Below are positions 62,717-64,000 of a DNA stretch of 64,000 nt, one piece after another. Each line of letters starts with the position of its first letter. Positions within the stretch are counted from its first letter, which is position 1. The notes beneath the pieces were generated by a model. It worked only from the letters and a program-made list of their open reading frames with translations. It did no database searches and had not been told where the DNA came from. Origin of the DNA: Loxodes magnus (lineage: Eukaryota > Ciliophora > Karyorelictea > Loxodida > Loxodidae); assembly GCA_946699065.1 (NCBI GenBank), contig CAMPDV010000043.1, positions 558,001-622,000 on the forward strand, written 5' to 3'. Both the position numbers and the translations under genes were made by a program.

Positions 62717-63688
62717 TAATAATTCGATATATATATATTACTAAATTAAAAAGTTTAAATTGGAGTTTAGTGAACTTGGAGGACTTTCAGCCTCGTGTTC
62801 ACAGGACCAGTTTGATAAACTGGCTGGAACCAGCTCCCTTCAGAACTCTTTCTTCAGTCGCCTTGGATTGTGTACCACTTCGGTTTGTAGATTTGACCTC
62901 CTGACGGATAAAATTAGTTACAGAATTCTCGTCTAATCTTATCCTAATATTAGTACTATTATTTTTATTATTATTTTCTATTCCAGTACTATTATTTAAT
63001 TAATTTCAATTTCTAACATTGCCTATATTTATGTCCAGTTTGTTTGCATACAAAGTATCTTGGTTTATTCCTAATTCATTTCTTGTCTGGACTCCTCGGT
63101 AAATTAGTAGCTATCTCTATGTCCATTGGATCTTGAATTGTTCTAACTTTGAATTCCTACTGTTGCTACTTGCTGTTCTCTTCAAGCACAATTGTTCTCT
63201 GATGCAGCAATCCCATTTCCTGAAGAAAGTGTTTTGCTCTCGATCGTAGACTTCCCAGAAGCTTTCTTTCCATTCCTTGAGCTCAGTAACTTGATTTTTT
63301 AGAGCTCTATTCTCTAATCGTAGCCTCTTTACGTCCTCCTTTAGGTCAGAGAATGCGACTAAAATTTATGCCTGTTCTTTCTGGAACTATGGCATCGCAA
63401 ACTCTCGCACGGCTGCTGCTTCTTGCGTCTCCAGCACCTTTCAAGGTCCTTCCTCTTCAATTGGTGTCATCGGGGTAGCCTTTTGGCGCTTTTGTCCCAT
63501 CTTTTAGGTTGGTCTGGAAGTTCCTAGTTGAGTCTATTATTCTCGAAGGTTTTGAGAAGAAGATTATTTCTAGGAAGAAGATGTGTGAGTTAAAGATGAG
63601 AGTTCTTACTTTCTCTTCCCTTTTTAGGAGGTGGTATAAAAGCCTTTCTTGAACCCTTCTACCATTTTGTTTATTAATAGTTCGATAT
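62717..63688 (-). mobile_element. M3 element, part B' copy, degenerate
   Basis: Element 62,731-63,674 is between the same 14-bp repeats (one mismatch). ORF1 starts ATG 63665, MVEGFKKGFYTTSQKGKRK, which keeps the Gly and Val/Ala seen in M2/M4 and so is closer to ancestral than the part B copy. The downstream frameshift and damaged zinc knuckle are shared with part B. Confidence 0.8.
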
Positions 63689-64000
63689 TAATTATAATTA
63701 ATCCTTCAGAATCATCTGTTTGCAATTTAAATAAGTTCCCAGATATATCTATAGGAGTCTTTGTAGTGGGAATATAATTTTTCAATTCCATCTATTATTT
63801 TAGTAACTATTCGATTTAATGAACAGCTTGTAATTGCTAATCAGCAATCTAAATAATAATTTGATTCCGTTGTAGTTACTAAGCGCTAAGAGAATGTTCC
63901 ATTTATTGATTATATCATACTTACTGAAGCTTATAAAGTGTATATTCACTATAATTAATAGTAATCTAGGAATTTACTTTGAAATTATAAGAGTTTAGCA
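63689..64000. other. AT-rich end of window
   Basis: Matches 38,924-39,240; no gene recognised. Confidence 0.5.

Larger units (their letters stand above)
60078..64000. repeat. Segmental duplication unit 2, part B' (continues past the window)
   Basis: Nearly identical to 35,316-39,240, reaching the end of the window. Contains the same M1, T1, LINE fragment, truncated gene and M3, in the same order. Confidence 0.9.

Overview
The window is AT-rich nuclear DNA of a ciliate that reads all three usual stop codons as sense. TAA and TAG sit throughout every recognisable gene as glutamine. TGA encodes tryptophan inside genes, for example at the invariant Trp of a C2 domain, in a B-box and in membrane segments, yet TGA also ends every recognisable gene. 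TAA or TAG never does. That combination is the karyorelict-type ambiguous code (Loxodes and relatives), so a karyorelict is the best guess; Condylostoma-type heterotrichs are the alternative. ORFs read with the standard code are therefore nearly all artefacts. I re-read the genes by hand with TAA/TAG=Gln and TGA=Trp/stop. Genes have no introns or very short GT-AG introns of 16-26 nt.

Bases 1-17,650 are a compact region of mostly single-copy housekeeping-type genes: a C2-domain protein (5' partial), a RING/B-box/kelch protein, a GNAT-like protein, the 2-oxoglutarate dehydrogenase E2 (DLST), a PP2C phosphatase, a small membrane protein with one 26-nt intron, ribosomal protein uS7 (RPS5), and a multi-exon unknown protein.

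Bases ~19,400-64,000 are a tandem segmental duplication (period about 25-27 kb). Each unit carries a 1,785-residue OSCA/TMEM63-like channel with 19 LNR (Lin-12/Notch) modules in one extracellular loop (24,054-29,430 and 50,227-55,603). Downstream is a coiled-coil gene, intact in unit 1 and decayed in unit 2. A cluster of retroelements follows (35.3-39.2 kb, repeated almost identically at 60.1-64.0 kb). Unit 1 also holds a multi-intron coiled-coil gene at ~41.0-42.5 kb.

The retroelements form a small ecosystem. There are four ORF1-only elements (coiled coil plus zinc knuckle, no reverse transcriptase; three have 14-15 bp target duplications). There is a fragment that looks like the C-terminus of a LINE ORF2. 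There is also a ~510-bp non-coding SINE-like element (T1) that shares the fragment's 3' hairpin and (TTTA)n tail and carries two tandem copies of a foldable RNA motif. Three insertions are nested at 32.9-35.3 kb, and the paralogous unit preserves the empty site. Much of the remaining DNA is AT-rich and shows no supportable gene.
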